NCBI GenBank assembly: GCA_963556045.3
Contig: CAUVYA020000002.1
Location: 1,240,001 to 1,304,000 of the forward strand
Length of the DNA: 64,000 nt
Reading direction: 5' to 3'
From: UBA4781 sp963556045
GTDB lineage: Bacteria > Chloroflexota > Anaerolineae > Anaerolineales > Anaerolineaceae
The translations under genes and the position numbers were made by a program. Shown piece after piece: positions 7,887 to 16,808 of the stretch (the first letter of the stretch is position 1; each line of letters starts with the position of its first letter). The notes beneath the pieces are model-generated. The model saw nothing but the letters and a program-made list of their open reading frames with translations. It ran no database searches and was not told the DNA's origin.

Positions 7887-9503
7887 TTAGGGTGTCTTTG
7901 CAGGCATCTGACTAAGCGCAATATTATAAGAGTGGTCGCTGATCCGCTCCAAATTGCGGAGAGTCTCCACATAAATGGTATCCAGTTCAGGATTGCAGAT
8001 CTTTTTCTTCAAACGTTGGATGTGGTTCTGCTTGAATTCTTTTTCCATCTTATCGATCTTCTCTTCATTTTTAATCACCTGTTCGATAAGGTGACCATCA
8101 TTCGTCTTTAATGCATCCAAAGCCAATCCATACGTTTTTAAGACAATTTTCGACATGTCACGAATCTCTTTATGACCATACTTGCTTAATGCGCGCTTGC
8201 TCCCCTTAATTTTTTGCGCAAACTCCGCCAAGTTGTTGGCATGGTCGCCAACACGCTCGATATCCGTAAGCAGGTGTTTTAACTTTTCCACCTGGCTGAT
8301 CTCCTCCGGTCCCAGCTTTTCCACAGGGATACTGACCAAAAAAGCATCCATATTGTCATTAATCTCATCCACGTTCTTTTCGTGCTTGAAAACCCATTTT
8401 ATATCATCATGTTCATCGTGCAACATTGCATCTACGGAACGTTTCACCATCTCGTGCGCTATCCAACCCATACGCAGCACTTCTTCCTTCGCCATTTGTA
8501 CAGCCATAACCGGCATGCTCAACAGGCGAGGATCAACGAAACGGGTTTTCTTCTTTTCTTTTTCTTCTTCCTTGTCCGGGATCAGTTTCTCTATAACATT
8601 TGCCAGGGGTTTCACAAAGGGAAGCATGAGTATACTTACCGTTAGATTAAAAATGGTATGTGCATTCGCAATTTGGCGGGGTAGTTCAGCAGAAGTGATG
8701 GTTATAAGATCCGTAAACGGTTGAATAAAGGGCAGGAATATCAAAACTCCGGCAATATTAATCGCAATCTGTGAATAAGACGCCCGTTTGGCACTGGTGC
8801 TGGATTGCAATGCAGCAACCCAACCCATGATGCAGGAACCAATATTAGCCCCCAAGATAATAGCAATCGCGACAGGCAATGTGATGGAATTGCTATGCCC
8901 CATCGCTATCACCAATCCGGTCATAGCCGTGCTGCTTTGAATTGCTGCCGTAAAGACCGCACCAACTAAAACTCCCAGCAATATCTGCTGGCTCAGATAC
9001 TGAACTGCCTGCTGAAAGAAGACCATCTGACTGACAGCCTTGCCTGCTTCTGACATAAGGCTCATTCCAAGGAATACGACCCCAAAGCCAAAAAGAGGTT
9101 GCCCGATTAAACGCAGTTTGGGTTTGCTGGAAAAGCTCATCATGAAAAATCCAATGATGAGAAATATGAGATTGAAACTTCCAATGCGGAATGAGACCAG
9201 TTGTCCTGTGATGGTAGTACCAATTTCCTGACCAAGCATGATGCCGATTGCCTGCTCTAAATTCAACAGGTTGGCATTGATGAGCCCGATCATAGTCACC
9301 ATGAGCAAACCACTGCTCTGCATCAATGCTGTCGCTATCATGCCAAACAGACCCTGTTTCAGGCGATTATCCAACGATCGATTCATGATCGCCAGTAATT
9401 GAGTTCCGGCAACCTTTTCCAATCCTTCACTCAACACATGAACGCCATATACAAAAATGGTCAAACCGCCAAATAATTGCAAAAAAGTCTGGAATGTCTG
9501 CAT
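7887..9503 (-). CDS. Na+/phosphate cotransporter with C-terminal PhoU-like domain
   Basis: This 538-residue protein has an inner-membrane half with two inverted NptA/PNaS repeats, shown by the paired QSS motifs (LMQSSGLL near residue 61 and IQSSTAMTG near residue 190), GQEIGTTITG and GANIGSC. After a Lys/Glu-rich linker (about residues 310-325) comes a helical PhoU-like domain to the C-terminus, as in bacterial Na/Pi cotransporter family proteins. It probably moves phosphate with sodium, and the PhoU part may link activity to phosphate status. The start has AAGGAT six bases upstream. It is a single gene, separated by about 240 bp from its downstream neighbour with no gene in the gap. Confidence 0.92.
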   Translation of the reverse strand: MQTFQTFLQLFGGLTIFVYGVHVLSEGLEKVAGTQLLAIMNRSLDNRLKQGLFGMIATALMQSSGLLMVTMIGLINANLLNLEQAIGIMLGQEIGTTITGQLVSFRIGSFNLIFLIIGFFMMSFSSKPKLRLIGQPLFGFGVVFLGMSLMSEAGKAVSQMVFFQQAVQYLSQQILLGVLVGAVFTAAIQSSTAMTGLVIAMGHSNSITLPVAIAIILGANIGSCIMGWVAALQSSTSAKRASYSQIAINIAGVLIFLPFIQPFTDLITITSAELPRQIANAHTIFNLTVSILMLPFVKPLANVIEKLIPDKEEEKEKKKTRFVDPRLLSMPVMAVQMAKEEVLRMGWIAHEMVKRSVDAMLHDEHDDIKWVFKHEKNVDEINDNMDAFLVSIPVEKLGPEEISQVEKLKHLLTDIERVGDHANNLAEFAQKIKGSKRALSKYGHKEIRDMSKIVLKTYGLALDALKTNDGHLIEQVIKNEEKIDKMEKEFKQNHIQRLKKKICNPELDTIYVETLRNLERISDHSYNIALSQMPAKTP

Positions 9504-9595
9504 GGTTGTTATCCTTTGGGTGAAATCGGTATCATTGATAAAATTCTATATCATTTCCTCAATCCAAGGAATTACTTCCATCGCTTTTTTGTTCG

Positions 9596-10090
9596 TTAGA
9601 GCATCTTTTTCAATGCGCCATACGAGATGATCTCGCTGATCTCCTCCACGAATCTAATATGTTGTGGATCACTACTGGCGAGACTACCACGAAGAAGGAT
9701 AGCGGTAAAATCGAGATCCTTTGCGCCGTGGTACGTGGAAAGAACACAAAATTCGGCGCAGAAACCCGTAAGGATAAGAGTATCCACTTTGAGTTTTTCC
9801 AGGTACTGCTGCAGATTTGTTTTGACAAACGCACTTCCTTTATCCTTCTGAATATGAATATCGGAAGCCAGGATATTCAATTCATCCGGAATTTCGAAGC
9901 CTTCCGTACCGGGAACAAGCCCATCCTCTTCATCAATGTGCTGGATGCAAATCACCGGCAGCCCTTTCTCACGAAAGATCGCAATGGCGGCATTCACATA
10001 TTCGATGGCGTGCTGAAGCGATTGAGCAATTTCTGGACTCAGGTCAAAGAATTGTTTTTGAATATCAATAACAAGCAGTGCAGGTTTCAT
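9596..10090 (-). CDS. isochorismatase-family cysteine hydrolase
   Basis: The 164-residue cytoplasmic protein carries the isochorismatase-like hydrolase triad: Asp9 in LLVIDIQKQFFD, a Lys in the FVKTNL region, and the nucleophilic Cys in GFCAEFCVLST. Members hydrolyse amides or enol ethers such as nicotinamide, ureidoacrylate or isochorismate, and the substrate cannot be assigned here. A longer reading frame begins at 10159, but AAGGAGAG four bases before the ATG at 10090 and the domain boundary both favour the shorter start. The MFS gene lies just upstream on the same strand (about 107 bp away). Confidence 0.85.
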   Translation of the reverse strand: MKPALLVIDIQKQFFDLSPEIAQSLQHAIEYVNAAIAIFREKGLPVICIQHIDEEDGLVPGTEGFEIPDELNILASDIHIQKDKGSAFVKTNLQQYLEKLKVDTLILTGFCAEFCVLSTYHGAKDLDFTAILLRGSLASSDPQHIRFVEEISEIISYGALKKML

Positions 10091-10197
10091 CGCTCTCTCC
10101 TTTTCCTCATCCATACCGGTCAGTATTCTTAAAGAATTATATTTCCATTCCAGGCACACTATTTAAAAAAACCTAATAGAAAATTTTTGCGCAAGTT

Positions 10198-11340
10198 CTA
10201 TTCAGGCAGTTTCTTTCCCGAAAAAAATATCGTGGCTAAAAAGACTGCTATCACCAGAAAAGAGACGCGCAGCGAGAAGGCATCTGCCAGCGCCCCTACC
10301 ATAGGCGGACCGATCAAAAAGCCGACGTAACCAATGGTCGCCACACCCGCGATCCCTGTTCCGGGCTCTTTGTGATTTGAGTTCCCGGCTGCTCCGTATA
10401 CTAAAGGAATGATATTCGCCAAGCCGAAACCGGATAAGCCCAAACCCATGATCGCCAGCCACGGTTCATGAGCCAGTGCCGCAGTCATAAATCCGGCGGC
10501 TGCCGTGAGCCCGCCTGCCCGGACGATCACTGTTTGATGCAATTTCTTTCTGAGCCAATCCCCCAGCATGCGACCCAGTGTCATCAGTGCCGCAAAGAAG
10601 GCATAGCCCAGCGCGGCTGTCGAGGAATCAGTGCCCAGGACATTCTTCAAATAAACCCCGCTCCAGTCCGATGAAATCCCTTCCCCCAGGGCGGTGACAA
10701 AGGCGATGCTGCCCAGCAGCCATAACGCCCGTTCCGGCAGCCTAAACATCTTGCTTTTTGCAGACCGTTCAACTTTTACCTTCTCTAAATGGTGGTTTAT
10801 TCCCAGAGAAACAAGCAATGCCAGACATGCGATCAACAAAAAATGCTGAAAAAGCGAAACTCCTGGGAGAGCAGCCATCCCTGCTCCGATAAAAGCTCCG
10901 CAGGCTGCCCCAATGCTGTAGCCACCGTGAAAGGAGGACATCATCGGCTTGCCTGCTTCGCGCTCCACCAGCACAGCCTGCTCATTCATGGCGACATCCA
11001 TCAGGCTGATACACATTCCAAACAAAATCAGGCAGACAACCAGCAACGGGATTTGGGGCGCCAGAGCAACCAACGGCAACAACAGCGAGCCAGCTATTGC
11101 GGTACCCAATATTATTTTGTGACTGCCGAATCTCGCGATCAATCCTCCAGCCAGTAACAGCGCCAGCAGGAAGCCGAGTGAGGATGAAAAAAACAACCAG
11201 CCAAGCAACCCTTCCGTCAAATGAAATTTTGTCTGGATCAGCGGTATGCGGGAAACCCAGGTTGCCATCAACGCCCCGTTGATCATAAAAGTGACCAGGA
11301 CGGCAGTTCTAGGGGATAACAGTTTACTTTTTCGTATCAT
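10198..11340 (-). CDS. MFS transporter
   Basis: The 380-residue protein has about twelve hydrophobic segments and the MFS loop 2-3 signature GGLIARFGSHK. Sequence character is that of the YbjJ/FucP-like branch, which includes sugar permeases and drug exporters. The substrate is not identifiable. The start at 11340 is preceded by TTAAGG, whereas an upstream ATG at 11379 has no ribosome site. It is divergent from the transglutaminase-like gene, with about 170 bp between the starts. Confidence 0.82.
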   Translation of the reverse strand: MIRKSKLLSPRTAVLVTFMINGALMATWVSRIPLIQTKFHLTEGLLGWLFFSSSLGFLLALLLAGGLIARFGSHKIILGTAIAGSLLLPLVALAPQIPLLVVCLILFGMCISLMDVAMNEQAVLVEREAGKPMMSSFHGGYSIGAACGAFIGAGMAALPGVSLFQHFLLIACLALLVSLGINHHLEKVKVERSAKSKMFRLPERALWLLGSIAFVTALGEGISSDWSGVYLKNVLGTDSSTAALGYAFFAALMTLGRMLGDWLRKKLHQTVIVRAGGLTAAAGFMTAALAHEPWLAIMGLGLSGFGLANIIPLVYGAAGNSNHKEPGTGIAGVATIGYVGFLIGPPMVGALADAFSLRVSFLVIAVFLATIFFSGKKLPE

Positions 11341-11514
11341 AGCCTTAACTTTACAAAAATTTTTATGCGAATCATGCAATTCTATCAGGAATCCCAGTTT
11401 ACTCGAGAAATTCAGAAAAACCGTTTATCAGCATTGAATATTAGCAGTATCATCATTAACAATGCTTTATCTACAATCGAAAAAGAGAATATCTGTACCA
11501 CTACAGGTGTAAAT

Positions 11515-12162
11515 ATGCAAAAAATAATACGAGAATTTGAGTCAATGCTTACTCCCGATGAGTTAATCTCCATTCAAAAGCTGGATTCCCCCTTCAAGAT
11601 TCAGGAATTCCTGGATGAGGTGAAGTACCCTTCCGGGGATGAAAACCGTTCCTCGATCGAAGTGCTGCGCCAGCGTCAGGCACACTGCCTGGATGGGGGA
11701 TTGTTTGCAGCAACAATGCTGCGGCGGCTGGGGTATCCTCCTTTGATCGTTGACCTGCAGCCTGAAGCAGGTCTGGATGATGACCATGTACTTGCCATCT
11801 TCCAGGAATTCGGCTGCTTTGGCGCGGTAGCAAAATCCAATTTCTGCGGATTGCGTTTCCGCGAGCCGGTGTACGCCACCATCAGGGAACTGGCACTTTC
11901 TTATTTCCATGATTACTTCAATATGCAGGGGCAGAAAACTTTGCGAACCGTTACGAATGTCATCAATCTTGAGGATTATGATGACCTGCACTGGATGACA
12001 GGCTCAGCGGGGGTGAATGCCATTGAAAAAATGCTTAAAAAGGCAGCCCTTACCCCATTGATCTCAGTTGAACAGGCTAAATATCTTTCTATGCTAGATG
12101 AACGTTCCTTCCGTGCCGGCACGCTGGGTGTCAATCTGGATGGGGTTTTCAAACTCGATTAG
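11515..12162 (+). CDS. transglutaminase-like conserved protein
   Basis: The 215-residue protein belongs to a widespread uncharacterised family. It has a Cys in RQRQAHCLDGG (Cys58), a His in DDDHVLAIF (His91) and the following conserved blocks GAVAKSNFCGLRFREPVYATIREL and FHDYFN. The order Cys then His in a papain-like setting suggests a transglutaminase or cysteine-protease-like fold, though the third catalytic residue is not obvious. It has no signal peptide. The start at 11515 is backed by AGGTG six bases upstream; the same frame is open back to 11365 but that part has no family-like sequence. It is a single gene. Confidence 0.7.
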   Translation: MQKIIREFESMLTPDELISIQKLDSPFKIQEFLDEVKYPSGDENRSSIEVLRQRQAHCLDGGLFAATMLRRLGYPPLIVDLQPEAGLDDDHVLAIFQEFGCFGAVAKSNFCGLRFREPVYATIRELALSYFHDYFNMQGQKTLRTVTNVINLEDYDDLHWMTGSAGVNAIEKMLKKAALTPLISVEQAKYLSMLDERSFRAGTLGVNLDGVFKLD

Positions 12163-12255
12163 CATCGTTAAATAACACTCTCACTTATTAATTCTGAGGT
12201 ACCACAACCAAACTGGTCATAGAATACTATTTTCGATATTCTCTTTTATCGAAAC

Positions 12256-13050
12256 TCAGATATACAGATCCCTCTTCGCGTAGGATATATACGATCCAAT
12301 CATGCTGACAGTTATAATGACAAAGGATAACAGGATGAAAGCAGGTTCGAGTTTGGCATCACGCAGCAGTACAGTCGGATCAAAATATTTGAAGGGAGAG
12401 ATGAATTTCAAGAAATCCAACTTGGGGCTTAAACCAGAAACAATAGAAGCAAAATAGCTGGCAAGCAAAATTGACATCGATACGGAACCGGCGCGTTTAT
12501 GCTGTTTCAGCGCACACCCCAGGAAAATTCCTACCGCCATGAAGATCATCTGCATGGTAAAAAAAGACAGAATAGACACCGCCACAAAATCGTAAAAAAC
12601 CAGATCCGGCTTATATTTCGCGGCATTTACCAGGATACCACCCCATGTGACAAGCAGCAGGATAATGCAGTTCACCATGACCGCTGCGGTTTTAGCAGCG
12701 ACCAGTTTCCAGCGCCTCACAGGCAGGGTCAGGGAGAATTCAACGGTTTTATCACGTTCTTCTTTTGAGATGATATCACTTCCCCACATAGCAGCGGAAA
12801 TGGAAAGGATAAGCGCGAAATAGGTCATCATTACGCCATAAAATCCGGTAACGGTCGTAAGGTTGAACGCATTCATATTAAGAGCTTCCATCAACGCGGG
12901 GGGAACGCTATCCAATACCACCAGTAATTCCGGATTCCCATAGAACGCGGAGAATTTGGAAAAACCTACCACGATGAATAAAATTGAAATCCCACTCCAG
13001 ATAAGGAGAGATTTCAGGTTTGCTTTTAGTTCTCGAATAAAAATGTTCAC
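12256..13050 (-). CDS. ABC-2 type transporter permease
   Basis: The 264-residue protein has six hydrophobic segments and the ABC-2 family pattern, including the cytoplasmic block SKEERDKTVEFSLTLPVRRWKLVAAK between the second and third segments. It forms the membrane channel together with the neighbouring permease and ATPase. The likely start is GTG at 13050 with GGAG seven bases upstream (product begins MNIFIRELKANLKSLL); the frame is open further upstream but would run into the preceding gene. It is the last gene of a three-gene operon. Confidence 0.85.
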   Translation of the reverse strand: MNIFIRELKANLKSLLIWSGISILFIVVGFSKFSAFYGNPELLVVLDSVPPALMEALNMNAFNLTTVTGFYGVMMTYFALILSISAAMWGSDIISKEERDKTVEFSLTLPVRRWKLVAAKTAAVMVNCIILLLVTWGGILVNAAKYKPDLVFYDFVAVSILSFFTMQMIFMAVGIFLGCALKQHKRAGSVSMSILLASYFASIVSGLSPKLDFLKFISPFKYFDPTVLLRDAKLEPAFILLSFVIITVSMIGSYISYAKRDLYI

Positions 13051-13060
13051 CTTTTTCTCC

Positions 13061-13867
13061 TTATACCGCCGACGGGATATTCCGCCTGGTATATAAAACA
13101 TAACTGCTGACCACAGAAATGAGAATCACGACCACGCTGATAAGAACTAACGGCATGTCATAGGCTGTATTTTTCAAGATGTAGCTGGCATCAAAATGCG
13201 TAAAGGGAGATAAGACTTCCAAATTCTGATCGCCGATCATCCCACCAAAAGCATTCAAGATATACAATCCAAATACCAGAGCCATAGAAAAAGGTGTCAC
13301 ACTCCGCACCCGTTTCACGATCAATGAAATGAACATTCCAACTGACAGAAAAAACAACTGGAATACAGGGATAGTGAGCAGCAGAAGCACGAGAGGCTTC
13401 ATCCCAAAATTCTCCCCATCGTTGTATAAAGAAATGAACAGTACGCTGCTCACACAAACTACGATAGTGGTGATGGTTAAACTCAAAAAAGCCGCCGCAA
13501 GTTTACTGGTAAGAATAGTCGCCCGCTTGATGGGTTTTGCCAGCAGAAAGTCAGCCGTGAACTCACTTTCTTCAATGGATACCAATCCAAAGCCATAATT
13601 GGCAGCCTGTATTGCCAGGCAGACCTGACAGAAAAGGAATACCAGGCCGAAGAATCCGAGGATGGTCGACCAATCCATGTTTTCCATTCCAAATGCGATC
13701 AGCAACTCTTTTGGAAAACTCTGCATCATATCATTCAGGAGTTCGGTATTCGTCGAGAAGCTGCGAGAAACGGACATGAAAACGAAGATCAGGCACACGA
13801 TGGAAAGTGACCAGATGATGACCGAACGAAGATGGGTTTTTATTTCGTATTTAAAGATATTCATCAT
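13061..13867 (-). CDS. ABC-2 type transporter permease
   Basis: This 268-residue membrane protein is a paralogue of the next gene: the same N-terminal pattern (MNIFKYEIKTHLRSVIIWS versus MNIFIRELKANLKSLLIWS) and the same central loop (SIEESEFTADFLLAKPIKRATILTSKL). The two permeases probably form a heterodimer. The start overlaps the end of the ATPase gene region, with a TTG and two ATG codons in tandem at 13870-13864. The substrate is unknown; this family includes drug, bacteriocin and lipid exporters. Confidence 0.85.
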   Translation of the reverse strand: MMNIFKYEIKTHLRSVIIWSLSIVCLIFVFMSVSRSFSTNTELLNDMMQSFPKELLIAFGMENMDWSTILGFFGLVFLFCQVCLAIQAANYGFGLVSIEESEFTADFLLAKPIKRATILTSKLAAAFLSLTITTIVVCVSSVLFISLYNDGENFGMKPLVLLLLTIPVFQLFFLSVGMFISLIVKRVRSVTPFSMALVFGLYILNAFGGMIGDQNLEVLSPFTHFDASYILKNTAYDMPLVLISVVVILISVVSSYVLYTRRNIPSAV

Positions 13868-13873
13868 CAATAC

Positions 13874-14746
13874 CTATTCGTAATAATGCATGAAGATCTC
13901 TTCGAGAGTCAGATCTTCAATGGTCACATCTGCGATCGTATTATCACTGATGAGTTTCATCATGGAATTGATATCACCTTTATAGAAGAAACTGAGCGTG
14001 CCATTGGATCGTTCCAGTCCACTAACGCCATCTATAGAAAACTTTGTCTCATCAATTGCATCAGCCGAGATACGGATCTTTTTATAATTTTCTTTTTGAA
14101 GGGTTTTGATATCTTGAATATTGATGATGCTGCCTTCCTTGATAATGGCAACACGATCACACATACGCTGTACTTCCGGCAGGATATGAGAGGAAAAGAA
14201 AACAGTTGCGCCCCTTTTGTTTTCCTCTCGAATAAGGTTGAAGAATTTCTGCTGCATCAGGGGATCCAGCCCGCTGGTGGGTTCATCCAGGATGATCAAA
14301 TCAGGCTGGTGCAAGAGACCCTGTACTATACCGACCTTCTTTTTATTGCCGTAAGAAAGGTCATCAATACGTCTTTTCAGATCCAATTCCATAAGATCTG
14401 CCAGCTCGTAGATCCTTTTTATGCAATCTTTCTTATAAAAGCTGGCAGAGTATTTCAACAGTTCCATTACTTTCATGCCCTGATAATAAAAGACCTCGGA
14501 GGGCAAATATCCAATGCGCTGCCTGATCTGTGGACCGTACTTGATACAGTTCTTACCAAAGATATTCGCTTCACCTTTGGTGGGGTAAATCAATGATAAA
14601 AACAAACGGATGGTAGTGGATTTCCCAGCCCCATTGGGACCGATGAAACCAAAGACCTCCCCCTCCTCAACCGCAAAGGAAACATCCACAATCCCGCGAG
14701 CCTTGCCATAATACTTGGTCAGAAGATTGACCTCAATAATACTCAT
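13874..14746 (-). CDS. ABC transporter ATP-binding protein of an ABC-2 exporter
   Basis: The 290-residue ATPase has Walker A GPNGAGKST, the signature LSYGNKKKVGIVQG (SYG replacing the usual SGG), Walker B LIILDEPTSGLD, and a C-terminal extension of about 80 residues typical of DrrA/CcmA-type exporters. The start at 14746 has TTAGGAGAG seven bases upstream; an upstream in-frame ATG at 14809 does not. It is the first gene of the operon with the two ABC-2 permeases. Its leader contains a strong promoter and an intrinsic terminator, suggesting attenuation. Confidence 0.9.
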   Translation of the reverse strand: MSIIEVNLLTKYYGKARGIVDVSFAVEEGEVFGFIGPNGAGKSTTIRLFLSLIYPTKGEANIFGKNCIKYGPQIRQRIGYLPSEVFYYQGMKVMELLKYSASFYKKDCIKRIYELADLMELDLKRRIDDLSYGNKKKVGIVQGLLHQPDLIILDEPTSGLDPLMQQKFFNLIREENKRGATVFFSSHILPEVQRMCDRVAIIKEGSIINIQDIKTLQKENYKKIRISADAIDETKFSIDGVSGLERSNGTLSFFYKGDINSMMKLISDNTIADVTIEDLTLEEIFMHYYE

Positions 14747-14860
14747 AATGACTCTCCTAAAAAACAATAATCTTTTCAAACTACTAACACATACCCAATG
14801 CACGATCAATAATTTGGCGTACTATTTCACCAGTGGAAGAAATTGCAATGTCGGGGGGTG

Positions 14861-14884
14861 TAAAAAAACCACCAATGTGGTGGT
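14861..14884 (-). terminator. terminator-like hairpin in the leader of the ABC-2 operon
   Basis: On the minus strand, a 7-bp stem (ACCACCA at 14868-14874 with TGGTGGT at 14878-14884, three-base loop) is followed at once by seven U. It lies about 20-40 nt after the predicted transcription start and 115 nt before the ATPase start codon, so it should stop most transcripts before the coding region unless it is relieved. The rest of the 14885-15088 gap, apart from the promoter, shows nothing I can name. Confidence 0.7.
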
Positions 14885-14907
14885 CTGCTTATGCAACACA
14901 AGCATTG

Positions 14908-14936
14908 AATATATCATTCGCAAGGGATAGTGTCAA
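14908..14936 (-). promoter_or_regulatory. sigma-70-type promoter of the ABC-2 operon
   Basis: On the minus strand TTGACA (14936-14931) and TATATT (14913-14908) are separated by exactly 17 bases. The predicted transcription start is near 14901, reading toward the leader terminator and the ATPase gene. Confidence 0.75.
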
Positions 14937-15088
14937 GATAAACTCAACTAAAAAAGAACAAGAGAATCAGCTAAAATTCAATATAAAACAAATTTAATCT
15001 CAGCGTACTTTTAAACCTCATAACAGACCATTTTTCGATATTGAAAAATAGTTCAGATAGCATAAACACCGGTCTGCCGTGCTCAGGT

Positions 15089-15565
15089 TTACGGATGAAT
15101 CAATAAGATCAACATAATCGAAAGCATCGTTATTGCTAACGGAAGGATTCCAAGCACGATCCCTATGATAGCAGTGCTTTTCCGTTTGTTATCCTGTTCC
15201 TTCGTTCGCGAGATTGAAATTACGCCTGTGATGATGGCAAATGGTCCGATAAAATTTGACCAGACCGCGCCAAACAGGATGTGAAAGACGATTGCAAGAA
15301 TTCCGAGCACCAGGCTCGTGGTAGCAAGAGGGTTATTCGTATTCTGAGTAGACACTTCCGATTCTGCGATTTGACTTCCTTCATGGTTGATTTTCGGTTC
15401 ACTGCTATCATTTACAGGCTGCATGGTATTTTCAGAATTGGCGGGATTGTCGAAAGATACAACTTTTGTATCTCCAGGTCTCTTTTTCTTTAAAATGGTG
15501 ATCAACAGAATGATCGTTGCAATCGGAATAGCACATATCAATAATTCAATGAACGAAAAAGACAT
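15089..15565 (-). CDS. DUF4190-like membrane protein
   Basis: The 158-residue protein has one N-terminal membrane segment, a Ser/Asn/Glu-rich hydrophilic linker (about residues 30-80), and then two hydrophobic hairpin segments with NPLATTSLVLGILAIV and the TAIIGIVLGILPLAI repeat. The pattern of small-residue-rich paired helices with A..SLVLGI..., ...GIVLG matches DUF4190 proteins, of unknown function. GAGGA lies six bases before the start codon. It is a single gene, divergent from the hypothetical genes at 15859. Confidence 0.7.
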   Translation of the reverse strand: MSFSFIELLICAIPIATIILLITILKKKRPGDTKVVSFDNPANSENTMQPVNDSSEPKINHEGSQIAESEVSTQNTNNPLATTSLVLGILAIVFHILFGAVWSNFIGPFAIITGVISISRTKEQDNKRKSTAIIGIVLGILPLAITMLSIMLILLIHP

Positions 15566-15803
15566 TTTTTTCCTCGCTTTCGCGAATCCGGTTTATTGCA
15601 TCTATAAATCGGATTTTCGAATTGAGAAAGAACCATACTCACTATCATACACACATTCATTCCGATTTCAATACCATCAATGATCAGTTCGAATACCATC
15701 CGTATGTTTACCATAAGACAAATCGTTTGTCGAAGACATACATTAATGGCAATGCATTGTGCGCGGAGAAACACACTCTCCAATAAACCAAACTAGAAAT
15801 ATG

Positions 15804-15809
15804 TATAAT
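15804..15809 (+). promoter_or_regulatory. possible -10 element before the 15859 gene
   Basis: TGTATAAT at 15802-15809 lies about 50 bases before the start codon of the three-gene set at 15859. No good -35 box accompanies it, so this is tentative. Otherwise the 293-bp gap between the divergent genes shows no recognisable element. Confidence 0.3.
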
Positions 15810-15858
15810 GGAATTGCAATTCAGTTCCATCTGCTTGTTAATTGCGAAGGAGGAATAT

Positions 15859-16470
15859 ATGGGTACTGATATCCACCTGGCAGCGGAGGTATATCGAGAT
15901 GGTCAATGGCATCTGGCGAGCGTTGACCTTCCGGATGGTCGCAATTATCGCGCTTTTGCCATCCTGGCTGATGTTCGCAATGGATATGGGTTTGCAGGCT
16001 TTGATACCGGTGACCCCGTTGTTCCGATAGCCTATCCGCGAGGATTCCCGGAAGATTTATCAAAGGAACTATCTAAATTGCTCTACAAAGAAGACGAAGA
16101 GGAAGAGTGGCTAGATGATGACCAACGAGATCCGCCATCAGTGGATGAGGATGAAATGGAAGAAATTGACCACGTCTGGTTGGGAAATGAATCCTTTTCT
16201 TGGGTAACGCTGAAGGAATTGCTCGATTATGATCTTGACGCTCCGGTAACATTGCGCGGTAAAGTGCCACCTGATGCTGCCCAGCGCTGGAAAGAAAAGC
16301 GCGAACCACCAAACAATGTTGCAGCATATACCTCCAATCCCGATTGGGTAACACTGGAATGGCAGCGACCCTTGCGAGACAGCGCGCCATTGATCACCGA
16401 ACTCATTGATGCCCTCAAACCACTCGGTGAACCCTCCAAAGTACGCATCGTGTTTGGTTTTGATAGTTAG
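15859..16470 (+). CDS. conserved hypothetical protein with MGTDIH start
   Basis: The 203-residue cytoplasmic protein begins MGTDIHLAAEVYRDGQW, a start shared by a family of uncharacterised proteins found in bacteria and some phages. It continues through an RNYRAFAILADVRNG block and a very acidic stretch (about residues 75-105). No catalytic motif is evident. The start is fixed by AAGGAGG seven bases upstream. Two further small genes follow on the same strand with 26 bp and then an overlap, so the three are probably cotranscribed. Confidence 0.7.
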   Translation: MGTDIHLAAEVYRDGQWHLASVDLPDGRNYRAFAILADVRNGYGFAGFDTGDPVVPIAYPRGFPEDLSKELSKLLYKEDEEEEWLDDDQRDPPSVDEDEMEEIDHVWLGNESFSWVTLKELLDYDLDAPVTLRGKVPPDAAQRWKEKREPPNNVAAYTSNPDWVTLEWQRPLRDSAPLITELIDALKPLGEPSKVRIVFGFDS

Positions 16471-16496
16471 CCTATTTTTTTCTGAAAGAGATAACC

Positions 16497-16808
16497 ATGG
16501 ATATTACATATATCATTCTTGCCTTTTTGGGAATATTCACGGTCTTGTTGTTGATCTTTAGAAAGCCGGGATGCAAGCATGAAAACCAGGTATTCTTCGA
16601 CGCCAGCGGAGACGAATTACCAGGTTATGATAGTGAAGCCTGCTTCTGCAAATGTTTGGATTGCGGGCAGGTCAGTGTGATCCCTTCCAACTTCCAGAGC
16701 GATGCCCATTTTGATAATTATCTGCATCAATGTGAAATGGGCGGTTCGCAGGCAGTTCGAAAAATCCATTCAGTGCCTCCTACTGATTCCTCGAAAAATG
16801 AAGAGTAA
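16497..16808 (+). CDS. small single-pass membrane protein with Cys pairs
   Basis: This 103-residue protein has one N-terminal membrane segment (residues 4-22) followed by a soluble part with Cys/His residues (GCKHEN, CFCKCLDCG) that could form a zinc ribbon-like site. I do not recognise the family. AAAGAGA lies at a normal distance before the start. Its stop codon overlaps the start of the next gene by eleven bases. Confidence 0.6.
   Translation: MDITYIILAFLGIFTVLLLIFRKPGCKHENQVFFDASGDELPGYDSEACFCKCLDCGQVSVIPSNFQSDAHFDNYLHQCEMGGSQAVRKIHSVPPTDSSKNEE

Noticed and set aside
10091..10159. Longer N-terminus of the isochorismatase-like protein
   Set aside because: The ATG at 10090 has a strong Shine-Dalgarno site and begins exactly at the conserved domain.
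14903..14905. Leader peptide starting at ATG 14905 before the ABC-2 operon
   Set aside because: The ATG is at or before the predicted transcription start and has no ribosome site, so translation is doubtful.
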